A stretch of 64,000 nucleotides of DNA from CALMAK01 sp964392265 (GTDB lineage Bacteria; Patescibacteriota; Saccharimonadia; Saccharimonadales; Saccharimonadaceae), in NCBI GenBank assembly GCA_964392265.1, contig CAYMOS010000004.1, positions 124,001 to 188,000 of the forward strand, given 5' to 3'. Positions 7,640 through 15,422 of this stretch are shown piece after piece. A program made the position numbers and the translations under genes. The notes below the pieces were generated by a model that saw nothing but the letters and a program-made list of their open reading frames with translations, was not told the origin of the DNA and ran no database searches. Each line of letters begins with the position of its first letter. Position 1 is the first letter of the stretch.

Positions 7640-9175
7640 ATGAGTATTGAATCTTACAAGCAAAAGATTGGTGCCCTCATTCAAGATACCCGTCAGGCAA
7701 AAGGAATGACCCAAGCCCAGCTAGCCGAACTCCTCGGCACTTCACAAAGTGCCATTAACCGTATCGAAAAGGGTGGTCAAAATATCAGTCTTGAGATGGT
7801 AGCGCGCATCAGCGACGTATTGTCTACTAACATTCTGACCCTCGGGAATTCAAACAAAATCAATTTCAAAGTCACTGGCGGCAAAAAAATGTCTGGCAGC
7901 ATCAGCGTCAAAACCAGCAAGAATGCTGCAGTTGGCTTATTATGCGCCTCACTGCTCAATCGTGGCAAGACGACGTTACGCCATGTCGCCCGCATTGAAG
8001 AAGTCAATCGTATCCTCGAAGTGTTTGAGAGTATCGGGGTGAAGACCCGCTGGTTAAACAAGCATAATGACCTCGAGATTATCCCACCAAAACGCCTAGA
8101 TCTAGAAAACATGGATGTCACTGCCGCCAAACGTACGCGCACGGTCATTATGTTACTCGGACCATTGCTGCATCAATATGATGATTTCAAACTGCCGTTT
8201 GCCGGTGGCTGTAATCTTGGTACCCGCACCGTTGAGCCTCACCTGGCAGGCCTGAGCGCCTTTGGCATGAGTGTTGAGGCACGCGAAGGCACCGACTACT
8301 ATCATGCAACCGTCAATGAAATATCTCCCGACCAGGCAATTCTCCTCACCGAACGCGGCGACACTGTCACCGAAAATGTCATCATGGCGGCCGCCCTCCA
8401 CGATGGCACCACCGTTATTCGTAATGCCAGCCCGAACTATATGGTGCAGGATGTTTGCTTTTTCTTGCAAAAACTGGGCGTCACGATCGAAGGAATCGGT
8501 ACAACCACACTAAAGATTACGGGCGTGCGCAGTATCAATCGTGATGTCGAATATTACCCTAGCGAGGACCCAATTGAAGCAATGAGCCTCATAGCCGCGG
8601 CCGTTGTCACCAAGTCAGAGTTAACCATCACTCGCGTCCCTATTGAATTTACCGAAATTGAACTGGCAATCCTACGCGGCATGGGCCTAAATGTCAGCCT
8701 TACCGAGGAATACTGGGCAAATAACGGTGCGACACGTCTTGTTGATGTTACGGTGTATCCGTCTCATCTACGTGCGCCCAAGGATAAGCTACATAGTATG
8801 CCGTTTCCCGGTGTCAATATGGATAACCTGCCTTTCCTAGGCTTGATTGCTACTGCCGCCAAGGGTCGCACCCTGGTGCACGACTGGTCATACGAAAACC
8901 GTGCTATTTACTTTACAGAGCTCACAAAATTAAACGGTAATATCGAACTAGTTGACCCGCATCGTGTGTTTATCACCGGCCCAACCAAATGGAAAGCAGC
9001 TGATGTTGTCGCGCCACCTGCTCTACGACCATCAGTCGTTATCTTACTTGCGATGCTCGCAGCACCAGGTAAGTCTATCTTGCGTGATGTTTATTCGATT
9101 AATCGTGGCTACGAGGATCTCGCAAATCGTCTCAACAACATTGGAGCTGAGATCGAAACGATTCGCGACATCTAA
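7640..9175 (+). CDS. murA: UDP-GlcNAc 1-carboxyvinyltransferase with N-terminal helix-turn-helix domain
   Basis: A 511-residue fusion. Residues 1-70 form an XRE/Cro-type helix-turn-helix (KGMTQAQLAELLGTSQSAINRIEKG). From about 80 it is an EPSP-synthase-fold MurA that transfers enolpyruvate from PEP to UDP-GlcNAc, first step of peptidoglycan synthesis. The SKNAAVG substrate loop is present (K94, N95) and so is the PEP-loop cysteine in GGCNLGTR (C191), which is the fosfomycin target when Cys. Ordinary MurA is about 420 residues with no DNA-binding domain. The gene looks leaderless: TATAAT ends seven bases before the ATG. The HTH could let the enzyme sense its substrate and regulate its own promoter; this is inference. 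Confidence 0.94.
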   Translation: MSIESYKQKIGALIQDTRQAKGMTQAQLAELLGTSQSAINRIEKGGQNISLEMVARISDVLSTNILTLGNSNKINFKVTGGKKMSGSISVKTSKNAAVGLLCASLLNRGKTTLRHVARIEEVNRILEVFESIGVKTRWLNKHNDLEIIPPKRLDLENMDVTAAKRTRTVIMLLGPLLHQYDDFKLPFAGGCNLGTRTVEPHLAGLSAFGMSVEAREGTDYYHATVNEISPDQAILLTERGDTVTENVIMAAALHDGTTVIRNASPNYMVQDVCFFLQKLGVTIEGIGTTTLKITGVRSINRDVEYYPSEDPIEAMSLIAAAVVTKSELTITRVPIEFTEIELAILRGMGLNVSLTEEYWANNGATRLVDVTVYPSHLRAPKDKLHSMPFPGVNMDNLPFLGLIATAAKGRTLVHDWSYENRAIYFTELTKLNGNIELVDPHRVFITGPTKWKAADVVAPPALRPSVVILLAMLAAPGKSILRDVYSINRGYEDLANRLNNIGAEIETIRDI

Positions 9176-9178
9176 AAC

Positions 9179-9562
9179 CTAGGCGTACGGATTATAGCCG
9201 CGACTTGGCGGTTCTCTAAAACCAGTAGAGGGTTTAGCTGAAGGCGACGAAGGTTGTTCGCCCGCGTTAAATGCCTGTCGAGAAAATCCTGGCGTCTCGT
9301 TTCCGTTTGTATCGTCGCCTGTTCTCTTTAAGTGAGTTGATTCTGGAGTCGCCTTCTTAGCCCGGGCAATACCACGACGTGCACCTAATACGGATTTCTT
9401 ATAATCAGCCACGGTTCGATTACTCGCGGCCAGATCGAGTCGTTGCTGGAACGACTGCGTACCAGCCGAACCAATTTGATCACCCCTAGCAAGACGAGCA
9501 TGACCACTAGTGTGGAAAATTTCTGATTTATCTTCGCCAGTGTATTTACTCAGGTCAATCAT
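9179..9562 (-). CDS. Hypothetical polar, probably disordered protein
   Basis: About 127 residues from the ATG at 9562 (a GTG at 9571 is the alternative). It has no hydrophobic segment and is rich in Gly, Ser, Arg and Pro; the second half (GNETPGFSRQAF to SRGYNPYA) looks disordered. No family recognised. It converges on murA with a three-base gap. Its upstream region holds two inverted copies of the sequence ATATACCATAT that is also in the murA promoter, so the two genes may share a regulator. Confidence 0.6.
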   Translation of the reverse strand: MIDLSKYTGEDKSEIFHTSGHARLARGDQIGSAGTQSFQQRLDLAASNRTVADYKKSVLGARRGIARAKKATPESTHLKRTGDDTNGNETPGFSRQAFNAGEQPSSPSAKPSTGFREPPSRGYNPYA

Positions 9563-9581
9563 AGTAGTCACTATTTATTTT

Positions 9582-9609
9582 ATATGGTTATACTACTAAT
9601 ATACCATAT
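9582..9609. promoter_or_regulatory. Pair of inverted ATATACCATAT-like sites
   Basis: ATATGGTTATA (9582-9592) and ATATACCATAT (9599-9609) face each other upstream of the 9179-9562 gene. The second copy is identical over 11 bases to 7613-7623 in the murA/glyA promoter. Candidate operator; no regulator is proven. Confidence 0.4.
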
Positions 9610-9690
9610 TGGTTATGGTTTTGTCAATCCTCTTTGGCTGTCCAGGCAAATCGAACGGAACCCGGGGTCCAGACCCCAAGCTACCTGTGT

Positions 9691-10464
9691 TTACTTGTCA
9701 TCAAGCTGACGAAGCTCGCCATCGATAAACTCATGAGTCACCATGGGAGAGGCTCGATGTGTATACCCTTGGTGAGACTCTTGACTAACCACTTTTTTAC
9801 CCTTTAAAATCCTACGCAGCAATGAAGTATGATACCGTGCGCTGGTCACCATCCGGGCATCGGGACTGGTTGTGACCGACACATCCCCGCCCCACTCGAC
9901 CACCTTATGAGCCACATATCTATCTTCACCAGGCCAGACATGCGGTAGCTCTAACATTTCATCCAAAAGCTCTGGATGATTGAGGCGCAACCCCATGTTT
10001 GCACCATACACAGCCTTAATAGGTGGCTGATCTTCGGCAAGAATTTGTCGTGTACGTCGTCCTTCCTTAATGGTACGGAGCGCCGCCGAAACCAGATTAC
10101 CCTCATTAAATACAAGCGTCCCCGCTACTAGTGACGGCCGTTCGGGGTTGGTCAAGTAGCGTGCCATCTCTGGCGCCCATCGCTTAGGCCTACGAGGAAA
10201 GCTGTCCGCGTCCATAAATAACACCGGGCCAAGCCCCTGGCGACCCAGCTGTCGCATACCATGCTGAATAGCCGGCAACTTGCCTGGTTCAGACAAGTCA
10301 TCAACACGGGCGCCATAACTTCGTGCGATCTCGGCTGTCCGATCAGTGGAACCATTGGTGATGACATAGGGATCTGTCGTAGCGGCGTCGAGACCTTGAA
10401 GGGCTCGGCCAATATGCTGCTCTTCATTCATGGCGGCTATAATCACGGGAAGTCGATTGGTCAT
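9691..10464 (-). CDS. Family 2 glycosyltransferase, soluble
   Basis: A 257-residue GT-A fold protein. PVIIAAMNEEQHIGRALQGL opens the nucleotide-binding fold, TNGSTDRTAEIA is the usual second strand, and FMDADSFP is the DxD metal site. PGEDRYVAHKV near residue 190 looks like the ED base motif. No membrane helix, so it probably acts at the inner face of the membrane on an unknown acceptor. A TATAAT box sits eight bases before the ATG, inside an 8-bp inverted repeat. A GGGGTC/GACCCC hairpin lies just past the stop. Confidence 0.85.
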   Translation of the reverse strand: MTNRLPVIIAAMNEEQHIGRALQGLDAATTDPYVITNGSTDRTAEIARSYGARVDDLSEPGKLPAIQHGMRQLGRQGLGPVLFMDADSFPRRPKRWAPEMARYLTNPERPSLVAGTLVFNEGNLVSAALRTIKEGRRTRQILAEDQPPIKAVYGANMGLRLNHPELLDEMLELPHVWPGEDRYVAHKVVEWGGDVSVTTSPDARMVTSARYHTSLLRRILKGKKVVSQESHQGYTHRASPMVTHEFIDGELRQLDDK

Positions 10465-10488
10465 ATAAGTATATTATAGCATACTTAT
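10465..10488. promoter_or_regulatory. Inverted repeat enclosing the -10 box of the GT2 gene
   Basis: ATAAGTAT (10465-10472) and ATACTTAT (10481-10488) flank the TATAAT box (minus strand, 10478-10473). Its position over the -10 fits a repressor site, or it may reflect AT-rich composition. Confidence 0.4.
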
Positions 10489-10556
10489 GTTTATTTTACA
10501 ATAGCATGGCTATTTTGCCTGATAGGCTAAGAGGGGCTTATTTTATTATGGCGTAT

Positions 10557-10922
10557 CTAACGAAGCGGGTTTTCTGACTTTTCGATAAAACGAATATGCG
10601 TCTCATCCTCTTCACGAAAAGCAGGTGCTACAGTTAATACCATCTTCATATTACCAAAATAATGAATGCGTGTACCCGGCGGAATGACGATTAGATCGGT
10701 AACATTAGCCCTGACCGTCTCATCATTGAGTACAAATAGTCCACTTCCCTCATAAATATAGTACGTGTAGTAGCTCTTACTGGAAAATTCTTGAAAGTGT
10801 CCTTCTTCGACCGAAACATGCACCACATTCGCCTGCGGGACACCCTCGTGGTATACCGTTAAGTCAATGCCATGTTTATTGAATTTGTCAGCCTCATCAG
10901 CTGTAAATCGGTATTTTGTCAT
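10557..10922 (-). CDS. Small cupin-domain protein
   Basis: A 121-residue single-domain protein with a cupin pattern: VHVSVEEGHFQEF, then YIYEGSGLFVLNDETVRANVTDLIVIPPGTRIHYFG. The usual metal-binding histidines of motif 1 are not complete, so it may bind a small molecule or sugar nucleotide without acting as a metal enzyme. TATGAT ends six bases before the ATG (leaderless). Substrate unknown. Confidence 0.75.
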   Translation of the reverse strand: MTKYRFTADEADKFNKHGIDLTVYHEGVPQANVVHVSVEEGHFQEFSSKSYYTYYIYEGSGLFVLNDETVRANVTDLIVIPPGTRIHYFGNMKMVLTVAPAFREEDETHIRFIEKSENPLR

Positions 10923-10939
10923 ATTCTCATCATAGCAGA

Positions 10940-10981
10940 CAGAACAAAGAAATATCCCCAGAAGACTGAGGATATTTCTTT
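10940..10981 (-). terminator. Intrinsic terminator of tRNA-Gly
   Basis: On the minus strand AAAGAAATATCC pairs perfectly with GGATATTTCTTT (arms 10970-10981 and 10946-10957), followed by GTTCT. It starts right at the CCA end of the tRNA. Confidence 0.75.
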
Positions 10982-11055
10982 GGTGCGGGTGGAGAGAATC
11001 GAACTCTCGTCACTTGCTTGGAAGGCAGGTATATTAGCCACTATACGACACCCGC
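10981..11055 (-). tRNA. tRNA-Gly (TCC)
   Basis: Cloverleaf with a GCGGGTG/CACCCGC acceptor stem, anticodon loop CTTCCAA with anticodon TCC, T-loop GTTCGATTC, and CCA encoded at the 3' end. A TATACT box lies at 11072-11067, 12 bases upstream. Confidence 0.95.
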
Positions 11056-11131
11056 GCACTTCATAGAGTATACCAGAACCTAGCGGTATTGAAAATACTA
11101 GCCCCTATCTGTTACAATAATCTCTGTTCAT

Positions 11132-11209
11132 GGCGAACTTAGCTCAGTTGGTTAGAGCGTCGGGTTGTGGTTCCGAAGGTCGTGGGTTCGATCCCCATAG
11201 TTCGCCCCA
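11132..11209 (+). tRNA. tRNA-His (GTG)
   Basis: The cloverleaf has an eight-pair acceptor GGCGAACT/AGTTCGCC, which means that the G at position -1 special to tRNA-His is encoded. Anticodon loop TTGTGGT, T-loop GTTCGATCC, CCA encoded. A TACAAT box at 11113-11118 is the likely -10. Confidence 0.95.
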
Positions 11210-11216
11210 AGATAAG

Positions 11217-11242
11217 AAAGAGTGCATTGTTCACTCTTTTTT
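11217..11242 (+). terminator. Intrinsic terminator after tRNA-His
   Basis: AAGAGTG and CACTCTT arms with six T at the end, starting eight bases after the CCA. Confidence 0.8.
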
Positions 11243-11251
11243 ATTTGCAAA

Positions 11252-11257
11252 GTTGTT
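11252..11257 (+). promoter_or_regulatory. -10 box driving the tRNA-Arg precursor
   Basis: TATAAT about 14 bases before the truncated copy of the tRNA-Arg 5' half. No other -10 box is visible between here and the complete tRNA-Arg, so the element between them is probably part of the precursor. The exact start is uncertain. Confidence 0.5.
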
Positions 11258-11269
11258 ATAATGAAAGAT

Positions 11270-11358
11270 ATACGCCCCGGTAGCTCAGTGGGGAGCCCTC
11301 AGCGAGAATATTGATCGCAAGAAGCTCTATCCACTGTATATAAGCTACCTGGGACGGA
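11270..11358 (+). repeat. Fold-back element built from direct and inverted copies of the tRNA-Arg 5' half
   Basis: The 22 bases at 11270-11291 repeat exactly at 11358-11379, the start of the real tRNA-Arg. Between them, 11324-11336 is the exact complement of tRNA bases 11374-11386, and AGCTACC at 11343-11349 is the complement of GGTAGCT. The element can therefore fold on itself into one long hairpin (CCC-GGTAGCT, CAGTGG and GAGC arms) or pair with the D-arm half of the mature tRNA. No cloverleaf can be drawn for the element alone. Confidence 0.7.
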
Positions 11359-11361
11359 TAC

Positions 11362-11437
11362 GCCCCGGTAGCTCAGTGGATAGAGCAAGAGACTTCTAAG
11401 CTTTTGGCCGTTGGTTCGATTCCAACCCGGGGTACCA
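11362..11437 (+). tRNA. tRNA-Arg (TCT)
   Basis: GCCCCGG acceptor pairs with CCGGGGT (terminal G-U), D-arm GCTC/GAGC, anticodon loop CTTCTAA with anticodon TCT, T-loop GTTCGATTC, and ACCA at the end. The pyrD start codon follows 14 bases later. The upstream fold-back element repeats its first 18 bases. Confidence 0.94.
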
Positions 11438-11451
11438 AGGTCTTATTTTCC

Positions 11452-12588
11452 ATGATTACACCTATTAGTTACGCCAGCCGTTTTGTTTATCACCATGCTG
11501 CCAAGCCAGTCTTGTTTCGTTTGCAGCCCGACAAGGTGCATAATGGCATGCTGGCTTTTAGTAGAGTCGTGCAACGCCCACGAATCTTTCAGGGCGCTAT
11601 CTCGATGACATTCGCCTACAAGAATGACGCTGTCTTGTCTCAAACTATCCATGACATTACATTCCACAATCCTATTGGCATATCGGCAGGGTTCGACAAG
11701 AATATTGAAATGTTGCCCATGTTGCGATCAATCGGTTGCGGACTGATGGAAGGGGGGACTATCACCAATCTTGCCAGTCCTGGCAACACTCGACCGTGGT
11801 TTTATCGCCTGCCAAAAACTGGTGGTCTGGTTGTTCATGCTGGCCTGCCAAATGATGGCGCCGATGCCATCTTGTCGCGCCTGCAAACGATACCGACACA
11901 GGTCCGTGGCGACTTCCCTTTGAATGTTTCGGTGGCACCGTCACACCTCCCTCATATCGATACTGAATCAAAAATGATTGCTGACTGTATCGATGGTCTA
12001 ACGAAAGTAAAACAATCCGGCGTCGCCTCGATGGTAACCATCAACCTGTCTTGTCCAAATACAGTCGGTGGTGAACCATTTACCGAACCAAAGATGTTAG
12101 ACAAATTACTCGTCGCCATTGATGCGGTTAAATTGCCGATGCCAGTATTCCTAAAAATGCCAAATCAACTGTCATGGGAACAACTAAATAGTTTGCTACG
12201 CGTTGCCGTCACGCATAATGTTCAAGGTGTCACCATCGCTAACCTGGTCAAAGACCGGTCAACCATCACCCTAAAAGATCTTCTTCCCGATACTGTCCTT
12301 GGTGGTATTAGTGGCCGCCCGACCTATCAGCCAGGCAATGAAATGATTAAAAAAACGTATCAAAAGTATGGTGACCGGCTGACGATTATTGGCGTTGGTG
12401 GTGTGTTTTCGGCGCAAGAAGCCTACACGAAGATTAAGCTTGGCGCCAGTTTGGTAGAGCTCGTTACCGGCCTGATTTTTCAAGGACCAGGCATTATCGG
12501 ACAGATCAACCATGAATTAGTGCAACTCCTCAAAGACGATGGCTATACATCCGTCAGCCAAGCAATCGGCGTTGACGCGCGTAAGTAA
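11452..12588 (+). CDS. pyrD: Dihydroorotate dehydrogenase, membrane-type layout with a class 1-like catalytic cysteine
   Basis: An FMN enzyme oxidising dihydroorotate to orotate in pyrimidine synthesis. 378 residues from the ATG just after tRNA-Arg; the frame upstream of it runs through the tRNA and was rejected. The N-terminus (FVYHHAAKPVLFRLQPDKVHNG) resembles the helical extension of quinone-dependent class 2 enzymes. FHNPIGISAGFDKN is the FMN entry block, and IGVGGVFSAQEAYTKIKLGASLVEL the phosphate-binding block. The active-site loop reads NLSCPNT (C201), where class 2 enzymes usually have serine (SSPNT). The segment after GGTIT also lacks the common KPQPGNPKPR pattern. No other pyr gene is in the window, so the substrate may be salvaged or the role altered. 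Confidence 0.85.
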   Translation: MITPISYASRFVYHHAAKPVLFRLQPDKVHNGMLAFSRVVQRPRIFQGAISMTFAYKNDAVLSQTIHDITFHNPIGISAGFDKNIEMLPMLRSIGCGLMEGGTITNLASPGNTRPWFYRLPKTGGLVVHAGLPNDGADAILSRLQTIPTQVRGDFPLNVSVAPSHLPHIDTESKMIADCIDGLTKVKQSGVASMVTINLSCPNTVGGEPFTEPKMLDKLLVAIDAVKLPMPVFLKMPNQLSWEQLNSLLRVAVTHNVQGVTIANLVKDRSTITLKDLLPDTVLGGISGRPTYQPGNEMIKKTYQKYGDRLTIIGVGGVFSAQEAYTKIKLGASLVELVTGLIFQGPGIIGQINHELVQLLKDDGYTSVSQAIGVDARK

Positions 12589-12591
12589 CCT

Positions 12592-15018
12592 CTATTCGGT
12601 CTGTTCGATAATCTGGCGAGCGGCATCTTCACTTGCGAATACATTTTGGACATCCTCAAGTGACAGTGAGATCGTCTGCCCAGGCAGCGCCGAGCCTGCC
12701 AGCATCAGTTTAGCAACCGTATTCTCGACCGTACGCTGGACCACCCGCCGCATCGGACGCGCACCAAGACGCGGATCATAACCTCGATCAACTAGGAACG
12801 ACTTGGCGTCGTCATCAACCGCAACGACGACTTTTTGCGCAGCCAATGTTTTATTAATACCCGCCAAAATCAGATCGATTACCTGCAACAACTCTGGCTT
12901 GGTTAATGGACGGAAGACGACAATCTCGTCAAAACGGTTCAGAAACTCCGGCTTGAAGGCGCCACTGCTGATTAGTTCGTTGGTAATCTGCTCTTCGAAT
13001 TGTTCCAACTTGTATCCGCGATCAATATACTCACGGATGCGATCAGCACCTGCGTTACTGGTTGCAATGACGATCGCATCACGAAAACTAATCTCACGGT
13101 TTTTAACATCACGCAAAATTCCTTCGTCAAGCAATTGCAGCAATGTTGTCAGTACCTGTGGGTGGGCTTTCTCGATTTCATCCAACAAAACGACACTGAA
13201 CGGCTGCTTCATCGCCTGGGCAGTCAGACTATTGGGATCATCGGCACCATCGGCAATTAGCCGCGTCACGTCATCGGCACGCACATACTCATTAAGGTCA
13301 AGACGGATCATTCTACCTTCACCACCAAAATAAACATCCGCTAAGGCTTTTGACAATTCCGTCTTACCAACACCAGTCGGCCCCAAGAATAGGAACGTAC
13401 CAATAGGGCGATCCTGGTTACGCACCCCAGCACGAGCACGCCGAAGTGCATCGCTCACCACGCGGACGGCCCGCGTCTGATTAATCATGCGTTTATGGAT
13501 CAGGTCTTCCAGGTTCAACAATGTCTCACGTTCATCATCGGCAGTTGCCACCCCAACCTTGACACCAACTGTCTCTTCAATACCACGCTGAACTGACTCG
13601 GCCGTCACCAACCCTCCGGTTGCGTAACCTGCCGATGACTCTAACAATTTGAAGGCCCGACCCGGCATGGCAATATCATGCATGTATCGTTCACTGAGAC
13701 TGTAGGCCTCTAGCAACGCATGATAGGTATAGATCACCCCGCGTTGATGCTCGGTAATAATTAACTTATCCTGCATCACCAGTAGTGTCTCGTCACGATT
13801 GGTCGGTGGCACATTGACGCGGTTAAGCGCATTATACAATGATGGGTTACGCTGTGCGATTTGCAATAGGCGCTGTTCGTCCATCGTAAGGACCATGCGC
13901 AGGCGTCCAGCCTCAAGAATAGGCTGCAAGACATTTGCAAGGTCAACCGAACCAATGCCTTCCTCGAAAAACAATTGGGCATCATCAAGACACAAAATAA
14001 TATTCTTGGCATTATAGGCCTCACTAAGAATTCCCATGATGAGGTTCTCTAGTTCGCCCCGTCCCGGCGCAGCCGCAATGAGTGCCGCCGAATCCAACAC
14101 AAAAACCTGACGAAACTTGAGGTGTGACGGCAATCCTGACGAAGCATCCAATAACCGTTCAGCCAGTGCATACACAAGGGTAGACTTCCCTACACCATTG
14201 GGACCAACTAGGACAGCATTCTGACGGCCACCAGCACCAAAGACATCAATCATTTTGTCGAGTGCCTGTTGATGCGCTTCAAGGTCAACTGTTAACAAGC
14301 CGCCGCCAGCAATCTCAGCGCTAATATTACGCCCAAACCGCTCGAGCAACGGAATATAGCCAAATGACCAGTCGCGGGCGATACCACCAGTACGACGCGG
14401 CGCCTGGTGTTTGCGGACTAATTGACCGAGATGATCATACCACCGAACGCCCGTTTCAAGATCAGCATCATCTAGTTTCATATGTGCCAGTAACGTTTCG
14501 TACCCTGGAATAGTTCGCGCCAGGGCAACAGCCAGTATTGGGCTGGTGATTGACGCACTGCCAGTCTTTTCTCGTATCTTACGAGCCTCTGCCCATACCG
14601 CAGCCGAATCAGCAGGGTTGTCTGTTAGAAGGTTGGTAAAGAAATTGCCGGTGAGGCCAAATCGGATTGCCATAAACTGGCCTCCTGCCACCGCTGACGC
14701 TGCCTTGGCAATCACAATCGGAGAAGGGTTATCTGGCAATAACCCCAAGACGTCAGAACTCAGCTGGTCTGCCAGATTCTCTGATGGACCGACTGGGATA
14801 TCTTTTAATTCACCACGACGCCACTCTAGCACCATCACTGGGATACCGGCAAACCCAAGGCACAACCACCCAAGGGGATTGCCTAGAATAAAGAATGCGA
14901 TGCCTGCCATTGTGAGCCCGAAGGCAGCAATTACCAAAACCGTCCGCCACAGTAATGTCAGCGAGGCATTAATACGAGCCTTTTCGGCACGCGGATGAGA
15001 ATAATTAAATTCCTGCAT
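12592..15018 (-). CDS. Membrane-anchored Clp-family AAA+ ATPase (ClpB/ClpC-like)
   Basis: 808 residues. Two hydrophobic helices near the N-terminus (about 22-46 and 50-65) replace the normal cytosolic start. Residues 80-235 form a divergent N-domain. The first AAA+ module has a Walker A at 272-280 (GPNGVGKST) and Walker B LCLDDAQ; the second has GPTGVGKTE, Walker B LLDEIEKAH and a C-terminal D2-small domain with GYDPRLGARPMRR. Clp unfoldases hand proteins to ClpP or resolve aggregates; here the tether suggests membrane or envelope substrates. Its ATG lies 14 bases inside the upstream 128-residue membrane gene, so they are co-translated. No ClpP gene is nearby. Confidence 0.88.
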   Translation of the reverse strand: MQEFNYSHPRAEKARINASLTLLWRTVLVIAAFGLTMAGIAFFILGNPLGWLCLGFAGIPVMVLEWRRGELKDIPVGPSENLADQLSSDVLGLLPDNPSPIVIAKAASAVAGGQFMAIRFGLTGNFFTNLLTDNPADSAAVWAEARKIREKTGSASITSPILAVALARTIPGYETLLAHMKLDDADLETGVRWYDHLGQLVRKHQAPRRTGGIARDWSFGYIPLLERFGRNISAEIAGGGLLTVDLEAHQQALDKMIDVFGAGGRQNAVLVGPNGVGKSTLVYALAERLLDASSGLPSHLKFRQVFVLDSAALIAAAPGRGELENLIMGILSEAYNAKNIILCLDDAQLFFEEGIGSVDLANVLQPILEAGRLRMVLTMDEQRLLQIAQRNPSLYNALNRVNVPPTNRDETLLVMQDKLIITEHQRGVIYTYHALLEAYSLSERYMHDIAMPGRAFKLLESSAGYATGGLVTAESVQRGIEETVGVKVGVATADDERETLLNLEDLIHKRMINQTRAVRVVSDALRRARAGVRNQDRPIGTFLFLGPTGVGKTELSKALADVYFGGEGRMIRLDLNEYVRADDVTRLIADGADDPNSLTAQAMKQPFSVVLLDEIEKAHPQVLTTLLQLLDEGILRDVKNREISFRDAIVIATSNAGADRIREYIDRGYKLEQFEEQITNELISSGAFKPEFLNRFDEIVVFRPLTKPELLQVIDLILAGINKTLAAQKVVVAVDDDAKSFLVDRGYDPRLGARPMRRVVQRTVENTVAKLMLAGSALPGQTISLSLEDVQNVFASEDAARQIIEQTE

Positions 15019-15391
15019 GCGGTACCCATCCTATAGCGAACATTACTGCCCCAATAATCGGCAAGATCGGAACAAACAGCCACAAAATCCCCTCAATCAA
15101 CCCTATAATCGCCAGTGTTGTTGTCCATACTGCCCCAACAATCAACATAATTATTCGGACAATCGCCCCGATACACCGCGACAGCAGTCGGTCAAAGAAG
15201 GCCCTCAATTGCACCGACAAGCTCCCTCTTACTTGTCCAGCAGAGATCTGTCGAAACGGTGCAAACAATGTCTTTAGTAGAAGGTCTAGTGAAAAGAAGT
15301 CATAGGCCCGCGCCAAGCGTTCGGCGATCATACGCAGGCGATTGCGCCAGCCGGCGCCATACCACCATCCGAGAAGACCCACGATAAACAT
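15005..15391 (-). CDS. Membrane protein, probable partner of the membrane Clp ATPase
   Basis: 128 residues, with a hydrophobic N-terminal stretch, an amphipathic region (DFFSLDLLLKTLFAPFRQIS) and two strong C-terminal helices (about 73-100 and 103-122). No named family. The stop overlaps the Clp-like gene by 14 bases, giving tight coupling. TACAAT ends six bases before the ATG, a leaderless promoter that overlaps the divergent murT promoter. Confidence 0.75.
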   Translation of the reverse strand: MFIVGLLGWWYGAGWRNRLRMIAERLARAYDFFSLDLLLKTLFAPFRQISAGQVRGSLSVQLRAFFDRLLSRCIGAIVRIIMLIVGAVWTTTLAIIGLIEGILWLFVPILPIIGAVMFAIGWVPHAGI

Positions 15392-15422
15392 ATCTATATT
15401 GTAGCATGATATATTAGATTAT

